From: an uncultured Gemmiger sp.
Lineage (GTDB): Bacteria > Bacillota > Clostridia > Oscillospirales > Ruminococcaceae
Reading direction: 5' to 3'
Length of the DNA stretch: 64,000 nucleotides
Assembly (NCBI GenBank): GCA_944386225.1
Contig: CALXAH010000003.1
Location: 62,001 to 126,000, forward strand
Shown here in pieces: positions 33,356-42,037 of this stretch. Both the position numbers and the translations under genes were made by a program. Position 1 is the first letter of the stretch. Every line of letters starts with the position of its first letter. A model generated the notes under the pieces. The model was not told where the DNA came from and did not search any database. It worked only from the letters and a program-made list of their open reading frames with translations.

Positions 33356-34237
33356 TCAGCGGCGGAAGGTCATGGCCAGATCGGTGGAGAAGCTCTCCCC
33401 CGGGGCCAGACGGGCCGCCGGGGTCTTGTCGTTCCACTCGCCGGTGGCGTCCGCCCGGTCGGGCAGGCTGTGCCAGGGCTCTACGCAGAGGAAATGCAGC
33501 GGCCGGGTGGGCATGCTCCACAGCAGTACGTAAGGGTAGCCCTCAATGTTGAAGGAAATGCCCCGGCCGGTGTCCTTCTCCACCAGATCCAGCGTGCGGC
33601 TGGTCAGCTTGCTCAGGCAGATGGAGTCGGTGTCGAACATATCATCGGTCAGGGGGATCGTGTCCCGGTTCTCCATAAACACATAGTCGTTGCCGTTCAC
33701 AAGGCCGCCGGGCTGGGTATTGACCACCACCGGGGTCTGGGGGCCGTCAAACCGCACCTCGTAATCGGCGGTGGTGTGCGCCCCGTCAAAGGGCAGCACA
33801 AAACCCGGATGATACCCGATGCCGAACTGCATGGGCCGCTCGTCCCGGTTGTCCACCTCCAGGGTGTGGTGCAGGGTGCTGCCCTCCAGCCGGTAGATGG
33901 TGCGCAGCACAAAATCGTAGGGGAAGAACTTGCGGGTTTCGTCGGAGGCGGCCAGCTCAAAGGTCAAAGAATCCGCGGTCTGCGCAACCAGGGTGTGCTC
34001 CAGATCCCGGGCAAAGCCGTGCTGGGGCGCGGGGTACTCGGCCCCCTCGATCCGCAGCTTGCCGTCCTTGATCTTGCCCGCGTAGGGGAACAGCACCGGC
34101 GCGCGGCGGGGCCAGACGGCCTTGTCGCCGTTCCACAGCAGCGGCGCGCCGTCGGGCTTGTGCTCCAGCGCGTACATCTCTGCCCCAAGGCTGTTCACCG
34201 ACAGCTTGAGCACCTCGTTTTCCAGCGTATAGATCAT
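33356..34237 (-). CDS. Aldose 1-epimerase family protein (LacX-like)
   Basis: The 293-residue beta-sandwich protein matches the LacX branch of galactose mutarotases: WPRRAPVLFPYAGKIKDG, PQHGFARDLEH with the catalytic-region histidine, GIGYHPGF with the second histidine and VEPWHSLPD near the C-terminus. It would interconvert anomers of aldoses or their phosphates. It leads a two-gene operon with tcdA, an association that does not suggest a shared pathway. A sugar-phosphate substrate is possible. Confidence 0.85.
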   Translation of the reverse strand: MIYTLENEVLKLSVNSLGAEMYALEHKPDGAPLLWNGDKAVWPRRAPVLFPYAGKIKDGKLRIEGAEYPAPQHGFARDLEHTLVAQTADSLTFELAASDETRKFFPYDFVLRTIYRLEGSTLHHTLEVDNRDERPMQFGIGYHPGFVLPFDGAHTTADYEVRFDGPQTPVVVNTQPGGLVNGNDYVFMENRDTIPLTDDMFDTDSICLSKLTSRTLDLVEKDTGRGISFNIEGYPYVLLWSMPTRPLHFLCVEPWHSLPDRADATGEWNDKTPAARLAPGESFSTDLAMTFRR

Positions 34238-34299
34238 GGGGAACTACCTTCTTTCTTTCCGGGCGGCGGGGGCCGCCGTGATGGCGTGTTTCTGGATTC

Positions 34300-34328
34300 A
34301 GTATACCCTAAAACGCAGCTCTTGCCAA
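34300..34328 (-). promoter_or_regulatory. Promoter of the epimerase-tcdA operon
   Basis: Minus strand: TTGGCA (34323-34328), 17-bp spacer, TATACT (34300-34305). Confidence 0.7.
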
Positions 34329-34560
34329 GGCCGCGGACGGCGGGGAAACGCAAACGTTTTGCCTGCCGGAACGCCTCCGTGCGGCACGGCACGGTCTGCC
34401 GGGGAAAAACCCGGCCCGGACAAGCCCGGGCCCCGGGTGTCACCGGGCGGCCGGGCGGAATACAGTGGGGCAGGCGGACCGGACGGCCCGCCCGCTATCC
34501 CGGGGCGGCGTGCCGCACACAGCCGCGCGCCGCCCTTTTTCAGGAAAGGAGCGTTTGACC
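34329..34560 (+). other. Leader region of peptidoglycan-binding genes with hairpin and T-run
   Basis: The rest of the 323-base gap before the next gene holds several GC inverted repeats (around 34402-34436) but no recognisable gene. At its end GGGCGGCG (34503-34510) pairs with CGCCGCCC (34528-34535), followed by TTTTT and then AGGAAAGGAG. This is a terminator-like hairpin placed just before the start codon. Confidence 0.5.
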
Positions 34561-37188
34561 ATGAGCAACGGAAAGCTGCAGGTACGCAGCGCGTCGGCGC
34601 GGCTGTCGGCCGGGCTGCCCGGCGTGCAGATCAGCCTGCGCAGCGAGGATCCCCGCTACACGGGCGTATACGCCTTTGCCACCGGCGAGGACGGCAACGC
34701 CGAGCCCCTGACCCTGCCCGCGCCGGACAAGGCGTATTCCCTTCAGCCGGACAGCACGGTGCAGCCCTATTCCACCTGGACCCTGCTGGCCGAAAAGGAG
34801 GGCTATGCCCCCCTGACCATGGCGGGGGTGCAGGTGTTTGAGGGCCAGACCACCCTGGCCCAGCTGCAGATGACCCCGCTGGACACGGTGCGCACCGCCG
34901 GCGCCCAGGCGATCACGGTGGATATCCCGCCGCATCCCCTGTTTGCGGGCGGCGGCGGCAGCGGCCCCGCCCCGGTGGAGTACGCCCCCTTTGTGCTGGA
35001 TCAGGTGGTGATTCCCCAGAAGATCACGGTGCACCTGGGCCGCCCCTCCGCCAGCGCCCAGAACGTGACGGTGTCCTTCCAGGAATACATCGCCAACGTG
35101 GCCTCCAGCGAGGTGTACCCCACCTGGCCGGAACAGGCACTGCGGGCGAACATCCACGCCCAGATCAGCCTGGCGCTGAACCGGGTGTACACCGAGTGGT
35201 ATCCCAGCAAGGGGTACAGCTTCAACATTACCAACTCCACCAGCTACGACCAGTATTACGTGCACGGGCGCACGGTGTTTGACGTGATGGAACGGCTTAC
35301 CGCCGACATCTTCAACACCTATGTGCGGAAAACGGGCACCCGCAACCCCTACTACACCGAATACTGCGACGGCAAGCAGGTCAGCTGCGCGGGCATGAAG
35401 CAGTGGGGCACGGTGGACCGGGCCAACGAGGGGCTGAATGCCCTGGCCATCCTGCGGTACTACTACGGCAACGATATTGAGATCATCCGCACCAACAACA
35501 TCGCCAGCATTCCCCAGAGCTACCCGGGCAGCCCGCTGCGGCGGGGGGATTCCGGCGCGGCGGTGCGCACCATCCAGCGGCAGCTGAGCCGCATCGTGCA
35601 GGACTACCCCGGCATGGGCAAGATCACGGTGGACGGGGTATTCGGCGCGGACACCGAGGCGGTGGTAAAGGCGTTCCAGAAGCAGTTCAGCCTGACCGCC
35701 GACGGGGTGGTGGGCCGGGCCACCTGGTACAAGATCAGCTACATCTACGTGAGCGTCAAGGATCTGGCGGAGCTGACCAGCGAGGGCGAGACCATCGAGG
35801 GCGAGGTGAACGGCGGCGCCTGGGGCGGCACCGTGCTGCGGGAGGGCAGCACCGGTGCGTCGGTACAGCAGGTGCAGTTCTGGCTGAATACCCTGGCCCA
35901 GTTTGATTCTTCCCTGCCCAGCCTGACGGTGGACGGCAAGTACGGCCCGGCCACCACGGCGGCGGTGAAGGCGTTCCAGTCAGCCAACGGCCTGCTGGCC
36001 GACGGCGTGGTGGGTGAGCTGACCTGGAACAAGCTGTTTGCCGCCTACAGCCAGGTGGAGGACGACATGAACGCCGGCGGGCCGGGCCGGTATCCGGGTA
36101 CGCCGCTGCGGCCGGGCGACCGGGGCAGCAACGTGCAGCTGGTGCAGTTCTATCTGCGGATCGCGGCCACCAACTACACGGCGCTGACCAGCCCCACGGT
36201 GGACGGCATCTTCGGCACGGGCACCGAGACGGCGGTAAAGAAGTTCCAGAGCTATTTTGGCCTGACCGCCGACGGCGTGGTGGGCGAGCGCACCTGGAAC
36301 AAGCTGTACGAGGTGTACACCGACGTGGCCAACAAGCTGCTGAGCCCCAACCTGCGGCCGGGGGATTTCCCGGGAACGCTGCGGCAGGGTTCCAGCGGGC
36401 AGGCGGTGCGGGAACTGCAATACTACCTGTTCATCCTGTCGGCCTACTACGCGGCCATCCCCGCCATCGCCATCGACGGGGAGTTCGGCCCGGCCACCAC
36501 AGCGGCGGTAAAGGCGTTCCAGCAGCTGATGGGGCTGACGGTGGACGGCATTGTGGGGCAGGCCACCTGGAACAAGCTGTACGCCCAGTTCACCCAGCTG
36601 CGCACCAGCGGCCCGGTGGTAACGGCGGATCTGCTCAGCTGGCCGGGGCAGCTGTTCCAGCTGGGCAGCCAGGGGCAGTATGTATCCTACATCACCTTCC
36701 TGCTGGCCTACGCGGCCTATTTCTATCCGCAGGTGCAGAGTCCGGGCATCACCGACGTATACACCGAGGCGGTGGCAAACGGCATCCGCAGCTTCCAGAC
36801 CCTGTTCGGGCTGGAGGTGGACGGCATCACCGGGCCCCAGACCTGGGGTGCGCTGACCGCGGTATTCCTGAGCCTGATGGCCCGGGAACCCATCAATCCC
36901 ACCGCCCTGCCCACCCCGCGGCCGGACCAGACGCTGGATTACGGTTCCACCGGCCCGGCGGTGCTGCAGCTGCAGGTGTGGCTGAACCAGCTGGCCCGGG
37001 AGTACCAGTCGGCGCTGTTCCTGGCAGAGGACGGCGTATACGGCCCGGCCACCCGGGCGGCGGTGCTGGCGTTCCAGCAGGCGGCCGGCCTGCCGGAGAC
37101 CGGATTTGTGGACGCGGTAACCTGGCTGGCGATCCGCCAGCAGGTCAACCTGGAGAACGAGGAGGGAGCAGCATGGCAAGAATCCTGA
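34561..37188 (+). CDS. SpoIID-like protein with six peptidoglycan-binding repeats
   Basis: The 875-residue protein lacks an obvious signal peptide. An N-terminal region (about 1-145) is followed by a SpoIID-like segment (about 150-305: NIHAQISLALNRVYTEWY, YCDGKQVSCAG, QWGTVDRANEGL). Six PG_binding_1-type repeats follow at about 322-395, 424-495, 515-590, 605-680, 700-775 and 795-865, each with DGxxGxxTW-like ends. SpoIID is a lytic transglycosylase of sporulation; here the domain may recognise or cut glycan strands. The last codons overlap the start of the next gene by 16 bases. Such proteins may belong to the spore cortex or coat. Confidence 0.75.
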   Translation: MSNGKLQVRSASARLSAGLPGVQISLRSEDPRYTGVYAFATGEDGNAEPLTLPAPDKAYSLQPDSTVQPYSTWTLLAEKEGYAPLTMAGVQVFEGQTTLAQLQMTPLDTVRTAGAQAITVDIPPHPLFAGGGGSGPAPVEYAPFVLDQVVIPQKITVHLGRPSASAQNVTVSFQEYIANVASSEVYPTWPEQALRANIHAQISLALNRVYTEWYPSKGYSFNITNSTSYDQYYVHGRTVFDVMERLTADIFNTYVRKTGTRNPYYTEYCDGKQVSCAGMKQWGTVDRANEGLNALAILRYYYGNDIEIIRTNNIASIPQSYPGSPLRRGDSGAAVRTIQRQLSRIVQDYPGMGKITVDGVFGADTEAVVKAFQKQFSLTADGVVGRATWYKISYIYVSVKDLAELTSEGETIEGEVNGGAWGGTVLREGSTGASVQQVQFWLNTLAQFDSSLPSLTVDGKYGPATTAAVKAFQSANGLLADGVVGELTWNKLFAAYSQVEDDMNAGGPGRYPGTPLRPGDRGSNVQLVQFYLRIAATNYTALTSPTVDGIFGTGTETAVKKFQSYFGLTADGVVGERTWNKLYEVYTDVANKLLSPNLRPGDFPGTLRQGSSGQAVRELQYYLFILSAYYAAIPAIAIDGEFGPATTAAVKAFQQLMGLTVDGIVGQATWNKLYAQFTQLRTSGPVVTADLLSWPGQLFQLGSQGQYVSYITFLLAYAAYFYPQVQSPGITDVYTEAVANGIRSFQTLFGLEVDGITGPQTWGALTAVFLSLMAREPINPTALPTPRPDQTLDYGSTGPAVLQLQVWLNQLAREYQSALFLAEDGVYGPATRAAVLAFQQAAGLPETGFVDAVTWLAIRQQVNLENEEGAAWQES

Positions 37189-37859
37189 TTTATGACCCGT
37201 ACACCAACCAGATTTCCACCTACAACCGGAACGAGAGCGACCCGATGCCCTATTCCTACAACAACACCCTGCGGGTGCGGGAGTTCCGGGGCAGCAGCAA
37301 CAGCCCCACCCTGTGGACCACCACCGCGGCCATGGAGGCCTGGAACCTGACCCGGCGGCGGTACGGCGGGCCGATCCATGTGGGGTACGCCTTCAAGCGC
37401 ATCTGGGAAGGCGGCCACGGCACCAAGAGCCAGCACTACGCGGGTGTGGCGTTCGACGTGGGGCAGGATCAGGGCAGCAGCGCCCGCAACGCGATCTGGA
37501 ACGCGGCCAAGAACACCGGCGCCTGGGGGTATGTGGAACCCCAGAGCATGACCCCCACCTGGGTGCATTTTGACCGGCGGCTGGGCACGCCGGCCTGTTC
37601 CGGCACCACCTCCGGCTACCCCACCCTGCGCAAGGGCGCGGTGGGGGTGTACACCCTGGTGATGCAGGACGCGCTGAACGCCCTGGGCTATTCCACCCGC
37701 ACCCTGGACGGCAAGTTCGGCACCAACACCGAAAACGCCCTCAAGGCGTTCCAGCGGTCGGTGAGCCTGACCGCCGACGGGGTCTGCGGCTGCAACACCT
37801 GGAACCGTCTGGCCAACGCCGCTCTGGGCATCGGCCGCACCGGCACCGTGATCAACTGA
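37173..37859 (+). CDS. Peptidase M15-type protein with peptidoglycan-binding domain
   Basis: A 228-residue protein with an M15A-like zinc peptidase domain (about 35-140) containing SQHYAGVAFD (His88, Asp95) and WVHFD (His132), then one PG_binding_1 repeat (about 150-222). This family contains D,D-carboxypeptidases that trim peptidoglycan stem peptides. No signal peptide is seen, as for its partner upstream. ATG 37173 follows GGAGGG and lies inside the end of the preceding gene, so the two products are made together and may act on the same wall layer. Confidence 0.8.
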   Translation: MARILIYDPYTNQISTYNRNESDPMPYSYNNTLRVREFRGSSNSPTLWTTTAAMEAWNLTRRRYGGPIHVGYAFKRIWEGGHGTKSQHYAGVAFDVGQDQGSSARNAIWNAAKNTGAWGYVEPQSMTPTWVHFDRRLGTPACSGTTSGYPTLRKGAVGVYTLVMQDALNALGYSTRTLDGKFGTNTENALKAFQRSVSLTADGVCGCNTWNRLANAALGIGRTGTVIN

Positions 37860-37878
37860 AAGCAAATTCGGGGGATAT

Positions 37879-37955
37879 AAGGCCGGAATCCTCCGGCCTT
37901 GGGAAAAAGTGAAAAAGGCCCGCGCGGAACCGAACGGTCCACGCGGGCCTTGCCC
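37879..37955. terminator. Terminator pair between convergent genes
   Basis: A small hairpin (37879-37900) is followed by a longer stem (37916-37932 with 37936-37951, one bulge). The longer stem has AAAAA and TTTT flanks and can act on both strands. Confidence 0.75.
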
Positions 37956-38024
37956 TTTTCTTTTTTCTGCGGTACGCGAATTTGTCCCGCTGTATGGGGC
38001 CCCCGGATCGGTCCTGCCGGGCCT

Positions 38025-38654
38025 TTACCCCTGCCGCTTCTGCAGCAGACGGCTGAGCAGCCAGAGAACCACCGCCACCGGCAGTGCCATGAAGAACGCC
38101 TGAACAAGCCCGCCCCACAGATTGGCGCCGAAACTTTCTTCCGGACAGGCCTGCATCTGCCGCAGCAGGTTGGCAATTCCAAAGACTGCCGCCAGCATCA
38201 CCCAGGGTACACGCCGTGCAGAGAACACCGTTTTCAGTGCGTACAGCGCCCCCAGCAGGCAGACCCACACCTGCCAGAACAGGCGCAGCATGGTAAACAG
38301 GCCATCCTCGGACAGGCAGTCCATTGCCTTGGTCAGCGAGGTTTTCCAGACATCCAGGCTGCCGATAAACACCGCGATCACCACTACGACCGCAAACACC
38401 AGGGTCACCACCCCGGCCGTACCGGCAGCCAGGGCCTTTTCCCAGGGGCTCATCTCGTGGCGCTTGATGGAAAAATCCAGCGGAACGTAGGGCTTGGAGG
38501 GCTGTGAGGGCGGAGGATTGGGGGTACGCCGCCGCACCGACTCCCGTGTTTCGGTCAGATACCCATTGGCCGGATTTCCGTAGTACATATTCCCGTCCGC
38601 GCCCCGGTAGTAGCCGGTGCCGTTGGACCCTGTGCGTGTGGGACGAAACTGCAT
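38025..38654 (-). CDS. Membrane protein of unknown function
   Basis: The 209-residue protein has a hydrophilic N-terminal 70 residues rich in Gly, Tyr and Asn (GSNGTGYYRGADGNMYYGNP) and then about four membrane helices from residue 80 to the end. I do not recognise a family. ATG 38654 follows AAAGGAAG. It has its own promoter (38701-38729) and terminator. The N-terminus looks like a short cytoplasmic low-complexity region. Confidence 0.65.
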   Translation of the reverse strand: MQFRPTRTGSNGTGYYRGADGNMYYGNPANGYLTETRESVRRRTPNPPPSQPSKPYVPLDFSIKRHEMSPWEKALAAGTAGVVTLVFAVVVVIAVFIGSLDVWKTSLTKAMDCLSEDGLFTMLRLFWQVWVCLLGALYALKTVFSARRVPWVMLAAVFGIANLLRQMQACPEESFGANLWGGLVQAFFMALPVAVVLWLLSRLLQKRQG

Positions 38655-38700
38655 ACCCAAACTTCCTTTCCCGCGCTGGTGCGCTTTTCCCGTTTTTTCC

Positions 38701-38729
38701 AGTATAACACAGCGGATTCCCCGCCGCAA
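38701..38729 (-). promoter_or_regulatory. Promoter of the membrane protein gene
   Basis: Minus strand: TTGCGG (38724-38729), 17-bp spacer, TATACT (38701-38706). It fits between the fusion gene stop and the membrane protein leader. Confidence 0.65.
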
Positions 38730-38739
38730 TCGGCTTCCG

Positions 38740-41304
38740 TCACCGCAGCCGCAGGCGGTTTTCTTCGATAATGCGGGTGATCTGGGCGCTCGCGTCCTCC
38801 ACCTCCCGGCGGAACATCTCCGCCGACACCCGCAGCGCCCCGTGGCCCAGGATGATGGTCTGCTCCATCCCGTCGGAGCTGGCCACCCGCACCCGGCGCT
38901 GCCGGGCCAGCTGTTTGGTGGCCTTTTCAATGAACATATCCGCGGTTTCCGCTTCCTTGGTGTAGACCAGGTAGATGTTCTGGTACTTTTCCACCTCGCC
39001 GGGCGCGCCGGGCACCTTGTAGGCGTCGTACACCAGGATCACCGTGCCGCCCTTGAATCCCTGGTAGTTGCACAGGATGTCCGCCAGGGCGTGCCGGGCC
39101 GCCCCCAGATCCGCCTGGGCCAGGGCTTTCAGATCCGGCCAGGCAAACAGGATGTTGTACCCGTCCACCAGCAGATACTCCTGCCCGGGGGCCGCGGCGG
39201 GCACCGGGTCGGCGTCCGGCCGGGCGGGACGGCTTACCGCGGCGGGCGGCGGCGGGGTGCGCCAGCTGCCCGCCCCGTAGGTGCGGGTGAACAGCGCCTC
39301 CAGCACCGCGTCCTCGCCGGGGGCCTCCCCTTTCGGCTTCGGGCGGGCGGGGGCAGCGGGATCCGGTTCCGGGGCCGGGCGGCGGGGCGCCAGCGGATTG
39401 GCAATATGCATCTTGCCCGCGGCCTCCCGCCAGGGCACCACATACCCGGCGCCGTGGCTGCAGAACACCGAATCCGCCGGATCGTCCACATCCCGTTCCG
39501 GGTCGTACCCGGCGGCGGCGATCACCGGGGCCGGGTCGGCGCTGGGGCGGTAACCGCAGGGGGTACAGCTCAGCCGGCCCTGGCCCCGGCTGTAGGCCGC
39601 CAGCTCGGCGGCGTAATCCTGCAGCGCGGCGGCGGGCACACTGCCGGTGAGAACGGCCTGTTCCCCGCTCTGCTCGGGCACGGCAAATTCGGCCCCCATC
39701 CGTTCCAGGTCGGTCATGGCACGGCCCAGACTGCCCGCGGGCAGTTCCAGCCGGAAATCGTACCAGGGTTCCAGCAGCAGGTTCTCCGCCTGCATCAGGC
39801 CCTGACGCACCGCCCGGCGGGCCGCCTGGCGGAAATCCCCGCCTTCGGTGTGTTTCAGATGGGCCTTGCCCGCCGCCAGCGTGATCACCACATCGGTGAG
39901 GGGGGCGCCGGTCAGCACCCCGCGCAGCGGCGTTTCGGCCAGCTGGCTTAAAATCAGCCGCTGCCAGCTGCCCTCCAGCTGGTCGGTGGGGCAGCGGCTG
40001 GCGAATTGTATCCCGCTGCCCCGGGGGCCCGGTTCCAGCAGCAGGTGCACCTCGGCGTAGTGGCGCAGCGGTTCAAAATGGCCCGCCCCCGCCACCGGGG
40101 CGGCGATGGTTTCCCGGTACAGGATGCGCGCCGGGCCAAAATCCACCTGCCAGCCGTACCGGCGCTGGATCAGCCCCTGCAATATCTCCTGCTGCACCGG
40201 GCCCATGGCCTGCAGGCGGATACAGCCCGCCCGCTCGTCCCAGCCCAGATGCAGCTGGGGATCCTCCTCCTCCAGCTGGCGCAGCTTGCCCAGGGCGGTG
40301 TGGGGATCCACCCCCTCCGGCAGCAGCAGTTCGCAGCTGCTCACCGGTTCCAGCAGCGGGGCGCGGGCGGGTGCCTGCGCCCCCAGGCCCTGGCCGGGCC
40401 GGGTATGATCCAGGCCGGTGACCGCGCACACCTGCCCGGCCACCACCTTCTGCACCGCGGTGAACTTTTCGCCGGAATACACCCGGATCTGATCCACCTT
40501 TTCCGGGCCGTCCGGGCCGGGCAGGGTGGTTTTGACCGGCAGTTCTCCGCCGGTGATCTTGAGCCAGCTGAGCCGCACCCCCTGGGCGTCCCGGCCGATC
40601 TTGTAGACCAGCGCGGCAAACTCCGCGCCCCGGGCCGGTTCGGGGGCCAGCCGTTCCAGCGCGTCCAGCAGGCGGGTTACCCCCTCCCCTTTCAGCGCCG
40701 AGCCAAAGTAGCAGGGAAAGGCTTTCCGCTGCCCGATCAGCGCCGACAGATCGCCGTCGGTGAGGGGCGCACCCTCCAGGTACCGCTCCATCAGTTCCTC
40801 GCTGCACAGCGCCAGCTGTTCGCCCAGATCCGGGTCGTCCATGTCCACGCAGCCGCCGTCCAGCGCGGTGCGCAGCCGCTCCATCAGCTGGGGCCGGGGC
40901 AGGCCGGGCAGGTCGGTCTTGTTCACAAAAATCAGGGTGGGAACCCGGTAGCGGGCCAGCAGATCCCACAGGGTGCGGGTGTGGGCCTGCACCCCGTCCA
41001 CCCCGCTGACCACCAGCACCGCCACGTCCAGCGCCTGGAGGGTGCGCTCGGTCTCGGCGGAGAAGTCCACATGGCCGGGGGTGTCCAGCAGGGTCAGTTC
41101 CAGCGCCGGGGTGCGGATCACCGCCTGCTTGGCAAACACGGTGATGCCCCGGGCCCGCTCGATGGCGTCGTTGTCCAGAAAGGCGTCCCCGTGATCCACC
41201 CGGCCCATTTTGCGGATGGCGCCGCCCGCGTAGAGCAGCGCCTCGGACAGGGTGGTTTTGCCCGCGTCCACATGGGCCAGAATGCCCGCCGTCAATCGTT
41301 TCAT
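38740..41304 (-). CDS. TetM-like ribosomal GTPase fused to YacP/Rae1-type nuclease domain
   Basis: The 854-residue protein starts as a TetM/TetW-type ribosomal protection factor: AHVDAGKT (10-17), DTPGH (74-78), NKTD (128-131), then EF-G-like domains II-V to about 640. After a Pro/Ala-rich linker it ends in an NYN/PIN domain of YacP (Rae1) type (about 706-854) with LLVDGYN (Asp714), VYDAY (Asp760), TKEAETAD (Asp789), ASSDGMEQ (Asp811) and HGALRVSA. Rae1 cuts mRNA in the ribosomal A site, and TetM-like GTPases act at the same site. ATG 41304 is chosen; the TTG at 41325 lacks homology. True tetracycline protection is uncertain. Confidence 0.88.
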   Translation of the reverse strand: MKRLTAGILAHVDAGKTTLSEALLYAGGAIRKMGRVDHGDAFLDNDAIERARGITVFAKQAVIRTPALELTLLDTPGHVDFSAETERTLQALDVAVLVVSGVDGVQAHTRTLWDLLARYRVPTLIFVNKTDLPGLPRPQLMERLRTALDGGCVDMDDPDLGEQLALCSEELMERYLEGAPLTDGDLSALIGQRKAFPCYFGSALKGEGVTRLLDALERLAPEPARGAEFAALVYKIGRDAQGVRLSWLKITGGELPVKTTLPGPDGPEKVDQIRVYSGEKFTAVQKVVAGQVCAVTGLDHTRPGQGLGAQAPARAPLLEPVSSCELLLPEGVDPHTALGKLRQLEEEDPQLHLGWDERAGCIRLQAMGPVQQEILQGLIQRRYGWQVDFGPARILYRETIAAPVAGAGHFEPLRHYAEVHLLLEPGPRGSGIQFASRCPTDQLEGSWQRLILSQLAETPLRGVLTGAPLTDVVITLAAGKAHLKHTEGGDFRQAARRAVRQGLMQAENLLLEPWYDFRLELPAGSLGRAMTDLERMGAEFAVPEQSGEQAVLTGSVPAAALQDYAAELAAYSRGQGRLSCTPCGYRPSADPAPVIAAAGYDPERDVDDPADSVFCSHGAGYVVPWREAAGKMHIANPLAPRRPAPEPDPAAPARPKPKGEAPGEDAVLEALFTRTYGAGSWRTPPPPAAVSRPARPDADPVPAAAPGQEYLLVDGYNILFAWPDLKALAQADLGAARHALADILCNYQGFKGGTVILVYDAYKVPGAPGEVEKYQNIYLVYTKEAETADMFIEKATKQLARQRRVRVASSDGMEQTIILGHGALRVSAEMFRREVEDASAQITRIIEENRLRLR

Positions 41305-41337
41305 ACTGCCTTCCCACCTTTGCAAGCTCTGTGCACC

Positions 41338-41366
41338 ATGATACCATATCCCGCCCCAAAACGCAA
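41338..41366 (-). promoter_or_regulatory. Promoter of the GTPase-nuclease fusion gene
   Basis: Minus strand: TTGCGT (41361-41366), 17-bp spacer, TATCAT (41338-41343). The -35 overlaps the T-run of the preceding terminator. Confidence 0.7.
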
Positions 41367-41396
41367 AACGCAGCGCCGGTGCGGCGCTGCGTTTTT
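41365..41396 (-). terminator. Terminator of the glnS-YitT-HD operon
   Basis: An AACGCAGCGCC/GGCGCTGCGTT stem around a five-base loop, with a T-rich run on the minus strand. Confidence 0.8.
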
Positions 41397-41404
41397 GTGC
41401 GGAT

Positions 41405-41977
41405 TCAGCCCTCCCGGGGGCCCAGGCCCAGCTCGTCCATATGGGCGCGCATCCCCTCGATGCACAGCCCGATCACCTCGGTCAGATCCATGCCCAGCAG
41501 CTCACAGCCCTGGGTGATGACCGCCCGGTCGATCTTGGCGGCGAACCGTTTGTCCTTGAACTTCTTTTTCACGCTGGAGGCCTCCAGGTCGGACAGGCCG
41601 CCCGGCCGCATCCGGGCGGTGGCGGCGATCAGGCCGGTGAGCTCATCCACGGTGAACAGGCTCTTTTCCAGATCGGTGACCGGCTCGGTATCGCTGCACA
41701 GGCCCCAGCCGTGGGCCAGGATGGCCCGGATGCTTTCCTCGTCCACCCCGGCGTCCCGCAAAGGCTGTTCGGTGTGGCGCAGGTGTTCCTCGGGGAACTG
41801 CTCGTAATCGTAATCGTGCAGATAGCCCACCGCCTCCCAGTAGGCGGGATCCTGGCCGAAGTGCCGGGCCATGGCGCCCATGGCGGCGCTTACGCCCACG
41901 GCATGCTCAAACAGGTGGGCTTCGGTGGTGGTGGCGGCCAGCAGTTCGCGGGCCCGGTCCATGGTAAGCTGCGGCAT
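41405..41977 (-). CDS. HD domain hydrolase
   Basis: The 190-residue all-helical protein has the HD signature: a first histidine in FEHAVGVSAAM, the paired HD in VGYLHDYDYEQFPE and an aspartate in FTVDELTGLI. HD proteins of this size act as metal-dependent phosphohydrolases on nucleotides or related phosphates. ATG 41977 follows AAAGGAAG. It is the third gene of an operon with glnS and a YitT protein, 60 bases after the latter. Substrate unknown. Confidence 0.8.
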   Translation of the reverse strand: MPQLTMDRARELLAATTTEAHLFEHAVGVSAAMGAMARHFGQDPAYWEAVGYLHDYDYEQFPEEHLRHTEQPLRDAGVDEESIRAILAHGWGLCSDTEPVTDLEKSLFTVDELTGLIAATARMRPGGLSDLEASSVKKKFKDKRFAAKIDRAVITQGCELLGMDLTEVIGLCIEGMRAHMDELGLGPREG

Positions 41978-42037
41978 GGTGATACGCTTCCTTTCCTTGC
42001 AAAATACCGCACAGCCGAAGCTGTGCGGCAAACGAAA

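Noticed and set aside
38740..41304. Plain tetracycline resistance gene tet(M)/tet(W)
   Set aside because: The C-terminal nuclease domain and diverged core do not match classical tet genes, and there is no mobile context.
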